Shown: positions 52,268 to 61,618 of the stretch, in pieces
Layout: each line of letters begins with the position of its first letter
How positions within the stretch are numbered: position 1 is the stretch's first letter
Assembly: GCA_964352475.1 (NCBI GenBank)
Contig: CAYGSL010000005.1
Coordinates: 1 to 64,000, forward strand
Length of the DNA stretch: 64,000 nucleotides
DNA from: JAUIET01 sp964352475
Lineage (GTDB): Bacteria; Pseudomonadota; Gammaproteobacteria; Pseudomonadales; JAUIET01
Direction of reading: 5' to 3'
Made by a program: the position numbers and the translations under genes
Notes under the pieces: model-generated
The model's database searches: none
What the model saw: only the letters and a program-made list of their open reading frames with translations
Told to the model about the DNA's origin: nothing

Positions 52268-52924
52268 TTACATCCAGCTATCGACAGCGGCAACAGCCTC
52301 TTCGTTAACCGGTGTGGCAATCAAACTGCTGCCGTCCAGCACCACCTCATAGCTGGCCTTGTGAGCCATGGGCATAAACACCGCGCTACCATATTGAGGT
52401 CTTATCCAGGGAAGCTTGTTGTGCATACCATGCAAAAGCTTCCAGGTATCTACGCCAAACTCAGAGGCACCTAATTCATGCACGTAACGTGGACTGTTGC
52501 GTTCCTGCTCCAGAGTCATGTAACGCCCTGACAAGCGTCCGAGCCTGTACAGCGGCTCTATACCCAATGATGCCAGTACACCACGCCATGCGATGATACG
52601 GGTGTCCAATTGCCATTGATCGCCATGCAATTCGAATGCATTTTCGACTTCGCCAGGTATGCTTATGGTGGCAATGAATATTTGCGGTTTGAATTCTGTA
52701 AAACGTACTTTGGCGATGGTTTGTTCAGCGAGCAAGGGCTTGTAAGAGCGCATGTCACCCGCCATCGATGCCAACATTGCAGCCAGGCACAATAAGAACA
52801 CACCAGCACAGCCCTTTAACCAGGTAAGAAACCAGCTGCCTCTAAGCAGCACCTTCAGGCCAGCCACGACCAGCAGCAAGACCGCTATCCATAGAATAAT
52901 TTGAGCTGTGCTACTGGTTGTCAT
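52268..52924 (-). CDS. conserved two-TM protein, sometimes labelled multidrug transporter
   Basis: The 218-residue protein has two N-terminal membrane segments (about 8-26 and 35-55) and a soluble C-terminal domain. That domain carries the conserved block ELHGDQWQLDTRIIAWRG (about 98-115) followed by YRLGRLSGRY. The family is widespread in gammaproteobacteria. Database names such as cation/multidrug efflux pump have little support, and with only two segments it cannot be a classical pump. It lies between sohB and the FimL-like gene, 44 bases from the latter and on the same strand. The function is unknown. Confidence 0.75.
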   Translation of the reverse strand: MTTSSTAQIILWIAVLLLVVAGLKVLLRGSWFLTWLKGCAGVFLLCLAAMLASMAGDMRSYKPLLAEQTIAKVRFTEFKPQIFIATISIPGEVENAFELHGDQWQLDTRIIAWRGVLASLGIEPLYRLGRLSGRYMTLEQERNSPRYVHELGASEFGVDTWKLLHGMHNKLPWIRPQYGSAVFMPMAHKASYEVVLDGSSLIATPVNEEAVAAVDSWM

Positions 52925-52968
52925 CCCTAACCCAGAATAATTGTTTAGCTACTGGTGCGTTGCACGAC

Positions 52969-54657
52969 TCAGGCCGCCGCCGGATAACCGATTTCTGTCA
53001 GACTTTCATCTGCAACATCAAGTACCGCATCATCAGCGTCTTTTCGCAGTTCCAACTGAGCAAGGTAATACTCAAGACTTATCAGAGCATCGGCCAGAGT
53101 TTCAAGAATGCTGTTGTCTTGCTCACCACCCTTGTTGATGGCAGATTCTATAAACTGCGTGGAACGAAATAGAATGTCTGCTGCGCGCGGCAGATCCAGA
53201 AGCTGCAAGCCGCCTCTAACCGAGTTCAGCGTGGTGGCGATGTTACCCAAATGGGCACGATCAAAATCTGATTCCACAAATGATGTGATCGCCCGCTTCG
53301 CCAGATTTAGCCCGGCTTGAGCTTCAGTGACAACGGCCAATTCGGCACTTTGCAGAGCGCCTGCATGCGCATTTGCGACAGGATCTGGCAGATCCGCAGA
53401 TAGGCTATTGGCATTTTCCAGAACACCTTCCAGCATAATTAATGCATCGGCCAACGGCATTAAGCCTTCCCAAGTGACGCTTTCGGGCTGTTCTACCCAG
53501 CGCTTTACGTCTTGTCTTCGCGCAAGAAGTAAACCGGTTAGCGTCTCGCCGCCTGTATCACCCAAACAGGCCAGAATATTCTCTAACTGGGTTTCAAGGT
53601 TTTCTAATTCCTCTTTGTGGTACGCCTCTGCGCGCGAGGCCAAATCGAGATACTCTCTTGCTGACGACAGCAAAGAACCCAATTTATCCAGCCTGGCTTG
53701 CTCAACATGGACATTGTAACCGTACACATAGGCACGTTCTTCGCGCAGTATTGCCTCAGAATCCGTTTGCTCGAACGCTATTGCCTTGAGCGCAACGGCT
53801 GCCAATGGTTGGTCCTGATCAGTCAGGCTAAGCAAGTACAATAATTCATCTCTTTCGCCGCCAACTAATCTCTGCCCTAGCTCTTCATCGATATTTGACA
53901 GGAATTGTCGAAACGAGCGATCCACCGAACTCAACCAACGTGCCCGCGACGGGTTCAATTCAAGTTTGCGGGCGGCCAGTGATGAAATAACAGCGGCGCT
54001 TAACAGCCAGCGTTCAGAGGTGGCCGCGGTGCGCAAACAGCCATACATGCGCTCACACGCGCGTTGCATCAATCCCAGATGCATCACTGGATCACCCTCT
54101 TTTCGAATAATGGCAATCAAACCTGTTTGATACATCTGTCGCAGACGACGCACTGTTAAACTGAGCTTTTCCTGATCGAGCGTGTGACCAGCGTCTAACT
54201 CAGGCAATGAAATATCGCCGCTGCACTTAAATTGACTGAATCTGAATTCGGGCAAGCGAGACAAGCCCGCCAAAGCTCTAACTTCCGTGATCGCAGGGGC
54301 CAGCAAAACGGGTTTTCCATGGCCAGTTGCTCGCACAAACTCCAGGTAACGAGGCATGGATTCAAGAATGGAGTTCACTGATTGCAATGCTGGTGCGGCT
54401 GGCGCCCGCTCACTGCTCAATAATTGTTCGGCATACCTATGCAAGTCCTCGCTCAAGGCCGCCAGTCCGCGCAGTTCGACCATGCGCAACGCGCCATTGG
54501 CCTGAAGCAAACTTTGTGCAGCTGATTTTAGCGGTGACTTGTCGCCCGGGTTTTGTACAAAATTTTGCCAGGCAGTGCCCGCAAGACGCAGGGTTTCGTC
54601 CAGTTCATTCCCAAGAATGCCCAACGAAGATAAATTAACTGTTGATAAATCTGCCAT
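52969..54657 (-). CDS. FimL-like protein, degenerate Hpt-domain homologue of ChpA N-terminus
   Basis: The 562-residue, almost entirely helical cytoplasmic protein matches Pseudomonas FimL in length and arrangement. FimL resembles the N-terminal Hpt region of ChpA but cannot be phosphorylated. In the first helical bundle the segment LLQANGALRMVEL (about 49-61) occupies the place of the phospho-accepting helix and has no His. The matching segment near the C-terminus (TTLNSVRGGLQLLDL, about 478-492) also lacks one. In Pseudomonas FimL supports twitching motility and cAMP/Vfr signalling. No chemosensory or pilus genes are adjacent in this window. Confidence 0.75.
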   Translation of the reverse strand: MADLSTVNLSSLGILGNELDETLRLAGTAWQNFVQNPGDKSPLKSAAQSLLQANGALRMVELRGLAALSEDLHRYAEQLLSSERAPAAPALQSVNSILESMPRYLEFVRATGHGKPVLLAPAITEVRALAGLSRLPEFRFSQFKCSGDISLPELDAGHTLDQEKLSLTVRRLRQMYQTGLIAIIRKEGDPVMHLGLMQRACERMYGCLRTAATSERWLLSAAVISSLAARKLELNPSRARWLSSVDRSFRQFLSNIDEELGQRLVGGERDELLYLLSLTDQDQPLAAVALKAIAFEQTDSEAILREERAYVYGYNVHVEQARLDKLGSLLSSAREYLDLASRAEAYHKEELENLETQLENILACLGDTGGETLTGLLLARRQDVKRWVEQPESVTWEGLMPLADALIMLEGVLENANSLSADLPDPVANAHAGALQSAELAVVTEAQAGLNLAKRAITSFVESDFDRAHLGNIATTLNSVRGGLQLLDLPRAADILFRSTQFIESAINKGGEQDNSILETLADALISLEYYLAQLELRKDADDAVLDVADESLTEIGYPAAA

Positions 54658-54793
54658 GAAGCTAACAATAATTGAAACGTATTTCTAAAGTATAACCAAC
54701 TACCGAGATTCTGCCGGCGCTCTAGCCATCACATTTAATCTCAAAACTGTTGATTAGATCACCCTACATGCTGTTAAAGCTGCTGCGATGAAT

Positions 54794-54799
54794 TACAAT
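54794..54799 (+). promoter_or_regulatory. possible -10 element upstream of nhaB
   Basis: TACAAT lies about 77 bases before the nhaB ATG, with TGTTAA 16 bases further upstream as a poor -35 match. Weak evidence, given mainly because the 219-base divergent gap must hold a promoter. Confidence 0.2.
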
Positions 54800-54876
54800 T
54801 AGATGTGTCTCCATCAAACTGTGAACCACACACCATTTTTTAACACTGATCGCACATACAACATCAAAGGACACAG

Positions 54877-56397
54877 ATGATAAAAACGTATAATGAGGCC
54901 CTCGCAAGGAATTTTCTGGGCCAATCACCGCAGTGGTACAAGAACTCCATTATCTTTTTCCTGCTGTTTAACCCCTTGGCGCTATGGTGGTTCGGGCCAT
55001 TTATAACTGGCTGGATCCTGTTACTTGAGTTTATTTTTACGCTTGCGTTAGCACTCAAGTGTTATCCACTGCAACCGGGTGGCCTGCTCGCCATCGAAGC
55101 GGTGTTACTCGGTATGACCAGCCCGGAAGCGGTGTACCAGGAGACCATTGGCGCGTTTGAAGTGATTCTGCTGCTGATTTTCATGGTGGCGGGCATCTAT
55201 TTCATGAAGGACTTGCTGCTGTTTGTATTCACCAAACTGCTGATCAAAGTTCGATCCAAGCTGTACTTGTCCATGTTGTTTTCGATAGTGGCGGCTGTTC
55301 TATCTGCTTTTCTAGATGCATTGACGGTAACCGCCGTATTGATCAGCGTCGGAGTTGGCTTCTACTCTGTTTACCACAGGGTAGCGTCTGGCAATCACAG
55401 TGAGCACCATCATGGTGACGATACCCACATTCACCAATATCAGCGCGAGCACCTGGAGCAGTTTCGTTCTTTTCTGCGCAGCTTGCTGATGCATGGTGCC
55501 GTCGGCACAGCGCTTGGCGGTGTATGTACACTTGTTGGCGAGCCACAGAATCTGTTGATAGCAGAACGTGCCGGCTGGACATTTCTTGAGTTCTTTTTAA
55601 CTATGGCCCCAGTGACCATGCCCGTTCTGATAGCCGGAGTGTGTACCTGCGCATTTCTTGAGCTAACAGGCTGGTTTGGTTACGGCGCTAAGTTGCCGGA
55701 GGAAGTTCGCTGTATTCTCGAGGATTATGACAAGGAAAAGCGTCTGGATCGAGATACGCGAGATGATGTTGCACTTATTATGCAAGCGGTGGTAGCTTTA
55801 GTGTTAGTTCTCGCCCTGGCCTTTCATGTGGCCTCCGTAGGCCTGGTTGGACTGATGATTATCGTCCTGCTGACGGCCTTTAACGGTATCGTCGAGGAGC
55901 ATCAAATCGGTCATGCGTTCGAAGAGGCTTTGCCATTTACAGCCTTACTTGTGGTGTTCTTCGCCATAGTCGCGGTGATTCACGATCAGCATTTGTTTCA
56001 GCCTGTGATTGACTATGTATTCAGTTTGGATATTGGCGTACAACCGGCTATGTTCTTTGTTGCGAATGGCGTGTTATCAATGGTCAGTGACAATGTGTTC
56101 GTCGCGACTGTGTACATTAATGAAGTAAGAGCGTCACTGGATGCTGGTGAGATCAGCCGAGAGCATTTCGATATGCTCGCGGTTGCAATTAACACGGGCA
56201 CCAACCTTCCCAGCGTTGCTACACCTAATGGGCAGGCTGCTTTCTTATTCCTGCTAACATCCGCGTTGGCCCCGTTAATCCGGCTATCGTACGGAACGAT
56301 GGTTTTTATGGCCTTGCCCTACACCCTTGTGCTCGGCAGCCTGGGATTGGTGTGCGTACTCAACTATCACAGTATCGCAGCAGCAATGGGCTTATAG
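54877..56397 (+). CDS. nhaB: Na+/H+ antiporter NhaB
   Basis: This 506-residue inner-membrane antiporter of the NhaB family exports Na+ in exchange for H+. It has about twelve membrane segments. The opening block (NFLGQSPQWYKNSIIFFLL, residues 12-30) and FLDALTVTAVLISV (about 147-160) are typical; the latter holds the conserved Asp. A His-rich cytoplasmic loop (SEHHHGDDTHIH, about 174-185) is present. The length matches the family, and sodium export suits a marine habitat. It stands alone, convergent with dnaQ. A GGACA motif sits six bases before the ATG. Confidence 0.92.
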   Translation: MIKTYNEALARNFLGQSPQWYKNSIIFFLLFNPLALWWFGPFITGWILLLEFIFTLALALKCYPLQPGGLLAIEAVLLGMTSPEAVYQETIGAFEVILLLIFMVAGIYFMKDLLLFVFTKLLIKVRSKLYLSMLFSIVAAVLSAFLDALTVTAVLISVGVGFYSVYHRVASGNHSEHHHGDDTHIHQYQREHLEQFRSFLRSLLMHGAVGTALGGVCTLVGEPQNLLIAERAGWTFLEFFLTMAPVTMPVLIAGVCTCAFLELTGWFGYGAKLPEEVRCILEDYDKEKRLDRDTRDDVALIMQAVVALVLVLALAFHVASVGLVGLMIIVLLTAFNGIVEEHQIGHAFEEALPFTALLVVFFAIVAVIHDQHLFQPVIDYVFSLDIGVQPAMFFVANGVLSMVSDNVFVATVYINEVRASLDAGEISREHFDMLAVAINTGTNLPSVATPNGQAAFLFLLTSALAPLIRLSYGTMVFMALPYTLVLGSLGLVCVLNYHSIAAAMGL

Positions 56398-56443
56398 TCT
56401 CTGGGCGGCTAAGGAAGACACACCCTGGCCGTCCGGTTTCGTT

Positions 56444-57151
56444 TTAGCCTGGCCACACCAAAGCACCGCCACTGATCTCTCTAATAGCTGATAGCCTGGC
56501 CTCATGCGCTTTTAACTCGTCGGCGCTTGCTGCGATAACGCGGCCAGGCTGACGCCCGGTAATCTTGATGTGTTCGCGGTCAAGGCCACTACCTTGCTGC
56601 GCATTATCTCCTTCAGCCGATAGACTCAGCCTGGTCTGGCCACCCGTCATTACCAGATAAACGTCGGCCAGAATCTCGGCGTCCAGCAGCGCGCCGTGCA
56701 AATCTCGTTGCGAATTGTCTACGTCATAGCGTTTGCACAAGGCATCCAGATTATTTTTCTGCCCAGGGTGTTTCTGCCTGGCCAGCACCAGAGAATCCAC
56801 CACAGAGCATATGTCATTAATCCGCACTGAGTGACCCAGCATCGCTAGCTCATTGTCCAGAAAACCCACGTCAAACGGCGCATTGTGTATGACCAGTTCT
56901 GCGCCCCTGACAAATTCGATAAATTCTTCAGCGATACCAGCGAACAAGGGCTTATCCTGCAAGCTTTCCAGCGAAATACCGTGTACTTCCTGCGCACCCT
57001 CATCGATCTCTCGTTCCGGGTTAATGTATTGATGGTAGTGCTTTCCCGTTAGGCGTCGTTTTTCAATTTCCACTGCACCGATTTCAATGATTCGATGCCC
57101 TGCTCTGGGTTCCAAACCAGTGGTTTCCGTATCCAGTACTATTTGCCGCAT
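56444..57151 (-). CDS. dnaQ: DNA polymerase III epsilon subunit (3'-5' exonuclease)
   Basis: This 235-residue DEDD-type proofreading exonuclease of the replicase has Exo I VLDTETTGLE (Asp7, Glu9), Exo II around IHNAPFDVGFLD (about 94-105) and Exo III in HGALLDAEILADVY (about 152-165). The C-terminus carries the segment that binds the alpha subunit. The start overlaps the rnhA stop by 13 bases, the usual rnhA-dnaQ arrangement though here the genes are co-directional. Confidence 0.93.
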   Translation of the reverse strand: MRQIVLDTETTGLEPRAGHRIIEIGAVEIEKRRLTGKHYHQYINPEREIDEGAQEVHGISLESLQDKPLFAGIAEEFIEFVRGAELVIHNAPFDVGFLDNELAMLGHSVRINDICSVVDSLVLARQKHPGQKNNLDALCKRYDVDNSQRDLHGALLDAEILADVYLVMTGGQTRLSLSAEGDNAQQGSGLDREHIKITGRQPGRVIAASADELKAHEARLSAIREISGGALVWPG

Positions 57152-57600
57152 GGTCCATGCTCCAATTCGTCGATGCCGTGATTGGCCAGCTGATCAGCTA
57201 TTTCGTTTTCTCGGTGGCCACTGTGCCCTTTAACCCATAACCATTCTACGCTGTGTCTGGCACTCTGTTCATCAAGCTCTTTCCACAAATCAACGTTCTT
57301 CACCGGTTTTTTGGCGGCGGTTTTCCAGCCGTTTTTCTTCCAGTTTGCCATCCAGCTGAGAATGCCCTGGCGGACGTATTGAGAATCTGTTGTAAGGCGC
57401 ACGTTACAAGGCTTATTCAAAGCTTTCAGGCCCTCAATAGCTGCCTTCAGCTCCATGCGATTATTGGTGGTATCGTGTTCGCCGCCATGCAGTTTTTTCT
57501 CTTTTTCACCGGCACGCATTAACACCCCCCAGCCACCAGGCCCAGGGTTGCCGCGGCAAGCGCCATCGGTAAACAATTCAACCAATGGCAACTCAGTCAT
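57139..57600 (-). CDS. rnhA: ribonuclease HI
   Basis: RNase HI degrades the RNA strand of RNA-DNA hybrids. From ATG 57600 it has 153 residues, the normal length. The acidic catalytic residues are Asp12 (FTDGACRGNPGPGG), Glu50 (NNRMELKA) and Asp72 (TTDSQYV), with a fourth Asp in ENEIADQLA. An in-frame ATG at 57624 would add eight residues and extend the overlap with the upstream methyltransferase gene from 8 to 32 bases; the later start is preferred. Confidence 0.92.
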   Translation of the reverse strand: MTELPLVELFTDGACRGNPGPGGWGVLMRAGEKEKKLHGGEHDTTNNRMELKAAIEGLKALNKPCNVRLTTDSQYVRQGILSWMANWKKNGWKTAAKKPVKNVDLWKELDEQSARHSVEWLWVKGHSGHRENEIADQLANHGIDELEHGPCGK

Positions 57601-58423
57601 TCCGGGTAGTTTCTCTCGCAGCACGTGTACTTGGCCTCATGATTGGTACGCCCAGACCGGGAGCCAAGCTTGACCAACGCCGACGAACCGGCGTAAAAGT
57701 GCTGCTACGTTTCTTTGCACAGACCACGGCACTCGCGCCGAATGGTCGAGTTAAGCGGTGCAAGGGGCGCTCGAATTTAAGCATTTTCTCGGCCAACGAC
57801 GGTCGGTGGATTATTGGTAAATGCCAGCAGTGTTCTACTGAATCCACCGAAAAATCCAGCAGCTGCAGCCAATCAGACAATTTTGAGCTACCAGGCGATG
57901 CCATAGTCCAGGTTTTTTTCTGCCAACGCCCGAACAATTTTTGCTGCAGACCCAGCATGCTCCATGGATTGAAAAGCACGACCACTATTACGCCTTCCGG
58001 GCGAACAACTCTGGCCGCTTCTCTAAGAATTGCATGGGGATCTTGTGCAAACTCCAGTACGTGATGAATTAGCAAGCAATCGACGCTGTCCTGTTCCAGT
58101 GGCAATTCTGCATAATCACTCAGTGCCGCGTAAACCCCTCCAGCAGTTGCCCTGGGCGCCAACGCGAAGCAATGATTTATCTGGCTGGCCTTAAACAATT
58201 CGGTTTGTTGAAGTATTCCCAATTGCAGCAAATGCACGCCAAATACCGGCCGTAACAGGCGATCTATAGCTCGCTGTTCTGCACGTACAAAAATCTGCCC
58301 TGCTGCTGAATACAGCCAGCGAACGGCTAATTGCTGTTGCTTGTGAAGCGGTTTGTGAGACATGGGCGCAGATGGTACCTCAAACGATGTTGTGCCGCAT
58401 TGCACACTGACTTTATATGACAT
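57593..58423 (-). CDS. class I SAM-dependent methyltransferase linked to rnhA
   Basis: The 276-residue protein is a Methyltransf_11-like protein of the family commonly found upstream of rnhA in gammaproteobacteria. The SAM-binding glycine loop is poorly conserved (NHCFALAPRATAGG, about 82-95), but the post-motif blocks DCLLIHHVLEFAQDP and EAARVVRPEGVIVVVLFNP are clear. The function is not established. It overlaps rnhA by eight bases and is divergent from mltD. In many relatives gloB is also present between this gene and mltD; here the 217-base gap contains no gene. Confidence 0.75.
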   Translation of the reverse strand: MSYKVSVQCGTTSFEVPSAPMSHKPLHKQQQLAVRWLYSAAGQIFVRAEQRAIDRLLRPVFGVHLLQLGILQQTELFKASQINHCFALAPRATAGGVYAALSDYAELPLEQDSVDCLLIHHVLEFAQDPHAILREAARVVRPEGVIVVVLFNPWSMLGLQQKLFGRWQKKTWTMASPGSSKLSDWLQLLDFSVDSVEHCWHLPIIHRPSLAEKMLKFERPLHRLTRPFGASAVVCAKKRSSTFTPVRRRWSSLAPGLGVPIMRPSTRAARETTRND

Positions 58424-58640
58424 TTGAACAACAGACGATTACCATAGCGCTCTGTTACTTTTGCTAACCGCTTGAGTAGTAATGCGGGCCTGCCAGTCCA
58501 TAGCTACCACCTAATTGCTCAGTTTACAGGCATTCATATTGTGCCTATTGAAATCGCTTTTAGCCGTATGCAGTACTTGCATCTATACTATCTATAAGTG
58601 GTCGTTTCCTGTTTAAGTCATCGTTTTTGCTTTTGGTTAT

Positions 58641-60260
58641 ATGAATAAAAACAAGTATTTGCGCCTGCTACCTATGTTCGTTATAGCTTTTCTGGGGTCC
58701 TGTAGCCTGCCACCTTCCGCCGAACTTGGTAACGAGCCCACTATCCCTGAGCCTGTTTTGACGCTGGCTGCCGCATCAGAACCGCCTCATTGTGAGCCGG
58801 AAGACGAGCTGGCCGATCGCTGGCTGCAGGACCCCGCAACGGCGGAGCAATATTTACCAGCGAGGAAGCACGCCGACCTTTGGACACGTATCGAACAAGG
58901 GTTTGAAATACCCAAGCAGGACAACAAACGAATCGCGGCGCAAAAGCAATGGTTTCTGCGTAATACAGATTACATGGACCGCGTCAGTCGACGTGCCGCG
59001 CGCTATCTGCATTACGTTGTCACCGAGTTGGAAGCTGCGAACATGCCTATGGAGCTGGCGCTCTTGCCGATAGTTGAAAGCGCTTTTGACCCATTTGCGT
59101 ACAGTCACGGGCGGGCATCCGGAATGTGGCAGTTTATAGGTGCAACCGGCAAGCGCTACGGCATGAAACAAAATTGGTGGTATGACGGGCGCAGGGATAT
59201 TGTTGCCTCTACCGCTGGTGCCATCGCCTACCTGCGGGATCTGCACGAAGAATTTAATGGAGATTGGCTGCTGGCCCTGGCTGCCTACAATACCGGGGAA
59301 GGCAATGTAAGAAAGGCTATTCGACGAAACAAGCGCGCCGGCAAGCCGACTGATTTCTGGAATCTGCGTTTACCCAGAGAGACACGAATGTATGTTCCGC
59401 GTCTACTCGCTGTTGCCGAGTTGTTGCAGCAGAAAAAGTCCAATGGCCAGATATTTAACCCGATTGCCGATGATGCCTATTTTGCAATTGTACAAACCGG
59501 ATCGCAGCTGGATCTTGCGCAAGCGGCAGCGCTAGGCGGTCTTGGTATGGAAGAAATTTACTTGCTCAATCCGGGGCTTAATCGATGGGCAACTCCTCCT
59601 GATGGCCCCCACCGTTTGCTTATTCCGGCAAAAAAAGCCAGCTTGTTCACTAACTCTTTGGCCAGCTTGCCGGCCACTGAGAGGGTCAGCTGGCAACGCT
59701 ATACCATTCGCTCTGGCGACACTCTTTCTACCATTGCGCGTAAATTCAATACTTCGGTATCAGTCATCAAGTCAGCGAATAAATTGGGCAGTAATCGAAT
59801 CAGAGTGAATAGATCTTTATTGATTCCGGCCGCAATGAAAAAAGACTCGCAGTATGCCCTAAGCGACTCGCAGCGCCGCGCAAGAAAAGCAGCTCGCTCT
59901 GCCGGTTCAGGCAGCAAAATACAGTATACGGTGCGCTCAGGCGATAGCCTCTGGAGCATTGCCAAGCGCTACAAGGTTTCTGTGGAAGCGCTTGCCAGCT
60001 GGAATAGCATGGTACCGCGTGATCCCTTACGAAAAGGCCAGACCTTACAGATCTGGACGTCAGAAACAGAAGCCAACGCTGGCCAAATGATTCGAAAAGT
60101 CGGTTACAAAGTGCGCCGTGGTGACTCTCTTTCGCGCATCGCCCAGCGTTTCCGCGTGGCAACCGACGACATCAGTCGCTGGAACGGTATACGTAAAAGC
60201 AGTATTTTGCGCCCAGGCCAATCGCTCACATTGTATGTGGATGTGCGCAACGCGATCTGA
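58641..60260 (+). CDS. mltD: membrane-bound lytic murein transglycosylase D with three LysM domains
   Basis: The 539-residue outer-membrane lipoprotein cleaves peptidoglycan glycan strands to 1,6-anhydro ends. The lipobox is LGSC (Cys21). The SLT domain is at about 125-240 with catalytic Glu146 in LPIVESAFDP and the block GRASGMWQFIG. The three LysM peptidoglycan-binding repeats begin near residues 353, 429 and 488 (YTIRSGDTL, YTVRSGDSL, YKVRRGDSL). No good ribosome site precedes the ATG. A possible TATACT -10 lies about 50 bases upstream. Confidence 0.93.
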   Translation: MNKNKYLRLLPMFVIAFLGSCSLPPSAELGNEPTIPEPVLTLAAASEPPHCEPEDELADRWLQDPATAEQYLPARKHADLWTRIEQGFEIPKQDNKRIAAQKQWFLRNTDYMDRVSRRAARYLHYVVTELEAANMPMELALLPIVESAFDPFAYSHGRASGMWQFIGATGKRYGMKQNWWYDGRRDIVASTAGAIAYLRDLHEEFNGDWLLALAAYNTGEGNVRKAIRRNKRAGKPTDFWNLRLPRETRMYVPRLLAVAELLQQKKSNGQIFNPIADDAYFAIVQTGSQLDLAQAAALGGLGMEEIYLLNPGLNRWATPPDGPHRLLIPAKKASLFTNSLASLPATERVSWQRYTIRSGDTLSTIARKFNTSVSVIKSANKLGSNRIRVNRSLLIPAAMKKDSQYALSDSQRRARKAARSAGSGSKIQYTVRSGDSLWSIAKRYKVSVEALASWNSMVPRDPLRKGQTLQIWTSETEANAGQMIRKVGYKVRRGDSLSRIAQRFRVATDDISRWNGIRKSSILRPGQSLTLYVDVRNAI

Positions 60261-60298
60261 AGCCTTATACTTCCTGGCAGTTCGATTACCAGGTTTTG

Positions 60299-60979
60299 AT
60301 GCACTTGCGTTTTTCTCAACATTCAACACACTTCGGCTGCGTGGCTTTGCTGGTCAGCCTCGTTCTTACCTCGTGCGCGGGTAGTCAAACTATTGCAACT
60401 GCTATTGATGATAGTGCTGAAGCAAATGCAACGGTTATGGGTGTGGACGAAAAACGAAGACCGCTGTCTCCAGACCCGCTAGCCGGGCAGGAAATACAGG
60501 TCTGGTTTCCAGCAATTGCCGGGCACCTGTTTGGCACCCCAAATGTGGAGTCCAGTTGGAGCGCCACACCAGATGGCAACGGTGCGTTTGCGTTTCCGTT
60601 GACCGATGTTGCAGGAGAGCTCAGGAAGATGTCACAGGCTTTTGACGCCAGCGAGACAGCCCTGCTACTGGAGCCGCAGGAGACTCGTTTTGCCAGAATC
60701 AGCAGCTACGCTGTTAGAGAGTTTGATGGTGAGCTGCTTGGGCGGGCAAGCTGGAATGATCCGCAAACGCGCTCTGAACTCCTATTGGTGTATTTCGACA
60801 GGGGGTGCAGAATGCTTGGTTCGGTGTTTTATGGCGAGGATGAGCTGCGCGTTGATCTGCAGATTCCAGCAGCGGGCCTATATTGGTTACGCAAGCACCG
60901 CACACTATTTGGCGCTACACGCCTTTTAATCGCTGACCAACCTGAACAGCTGGTGCTGGCGATCGAGCCTGCCGAATAG
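60299..60979 (+). CDS. putative lipoprotein of unknown function
   Basis: The protein is about 226 residues from ATG 60299; a TTG codon just before it is less likely. It has a signal sequence with lipobox LTSC (Cys at about 26) and a mixed alpha/beta domain I do not recognise. CCTGG at 60273-60277 pairs with CCAGG at 60289-60293 just before the start, overlapping the AGG that would serve as ribosome site. This short hairpin followed by TTTT could be either the end of the mltD transcript or a translation control. The gene follows mltD closely, so an envelope role is plausible but unproven. Confidence 0.65.
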   Translation: MHLRFSQHSTHFGCVALLVSLVLTSCAGSQTIATAIDDSAEANATVMGVDEKRRPLSPDPLAGQEIQVWFPAIAGHLFGTPNVESSWSATPDGNGAFAFPLTDVAGELRKMSQAFDASETALLLEPQETRFARISSYAVREFDGELLGRASWNDPQTRSELLLVYFDRGCRMLGSVFYGEDELRVDLQIPAAGLYWLRKHRTLFGATRLLIADQPEQLVLAIEPAE

Positions 60980-61060
60980 CAACAACCATGACCGGGCGTC
61001 GGATTTCCTTACAAATCTCTTAAATCAATTTCCAAATAAATACGCTATCTATCTGATATT

Positions 61061-61066
61061 TATAAT
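61061..61066 (+). promoter_or_regulatory. possible -10 hexamer upstream of small DUF6316-like gene
   Basis: A perfect TATAAT lies in an AT-rich stretch of the 189-base gap, about 100 bases before the next ATG. No convincing -35 element is found at normal spacing, so this is tentative. Confidence 0.3.
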
Positions 61067-61157
61067 AAATTACTGATTGGCCTGATTCCTGCTTTAAATT
61101 CATACATAGAGCTATGAAATTTCGTACTACTCTCAGGGTAGGTCGCGAGCAGCAGTC

Positions 61158-61164
61158 AGGAGGT
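61158..61164 (+). promoter_or_regulatory. strong Shine-Dalgarno AGGAGGT
   Basis: A complete AGGAGGT lies four bases before the ATG at 61169. It is the strongest ribosome site noticed in the window and fixes the start of the small gene that follows, suggesting high translation. Confidence 0.7.
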
Positions 61165-61168
61165 CAAC

Positions 61169-61576
61169 ATGGTTCGCAGAGCTGGTGAAGAAAACAGAAC
61201 AACAAATTTCTTTCGAACCGAACGCTATGTTCAGATTAATGAGCAATGGTATTTCATGACGCGAGGTGGTTCGCAAGAAGGGCCGTTTCGAAACAGAATG
61301 GAAGCGGAAGAATCACTGCTGTTGTTTATTGCGGTCCGTAATAGCGTTCTGGATAAAGAGCGCGCGGATGATGACAAACAACCGGTCCGTAAAATGCGTA
61401 AGCCGCTAAACAGGGGTCGCGACAGTGGTTTTCCATTTGGGCAAGTAGCCAAGGTTGAGACCGCGCCTTTCAATGTTAGACGCATAGAGTTCACTCCGGT
61501 TGCTCAAGACGTGCAGGAACTGGACGACGCCTCTTCCAGCAGCGCGAACGACAGCTTTCATTTTTGCTGCCTGTGA
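61169..61576 (+). CDS. small conserved protein, DUF6316-like
   Basis: The 135-residue hydrophilic protein has an N-terminal segment (about 13-55) with the pattern FRTERYVQINEQWYFMTRGG ... GPFRNRMEAEESL. This resembles a short domain common in gammaproteobacteria (DUF6316) of unknown function. The remainder is basic and then Ser/Asp-rich, ending FHFCCL. There is no signal peptide or membrane segment. The start is set by a strong AGGAGGT. It is monocistronic and convergent with the catalase-family gene. Confidence 0.65.
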   Translation: MVRRAGEENRTTNFFRTERYVQINEQWYFMTRGGSQEGPFRNRMEAEESLLLFIAVRNSVLDKERADDDKQPVRKMRKPLNRGRDSGFPFGQVAKVETAPFNVRRIEFTPVAQDVQELDDASSSSANDSFHFCCL

Positions 61577-61618
61577 CACTAGCTACCCTCTTAGACACAA
61601 TACATAGACAGCGCGCGA

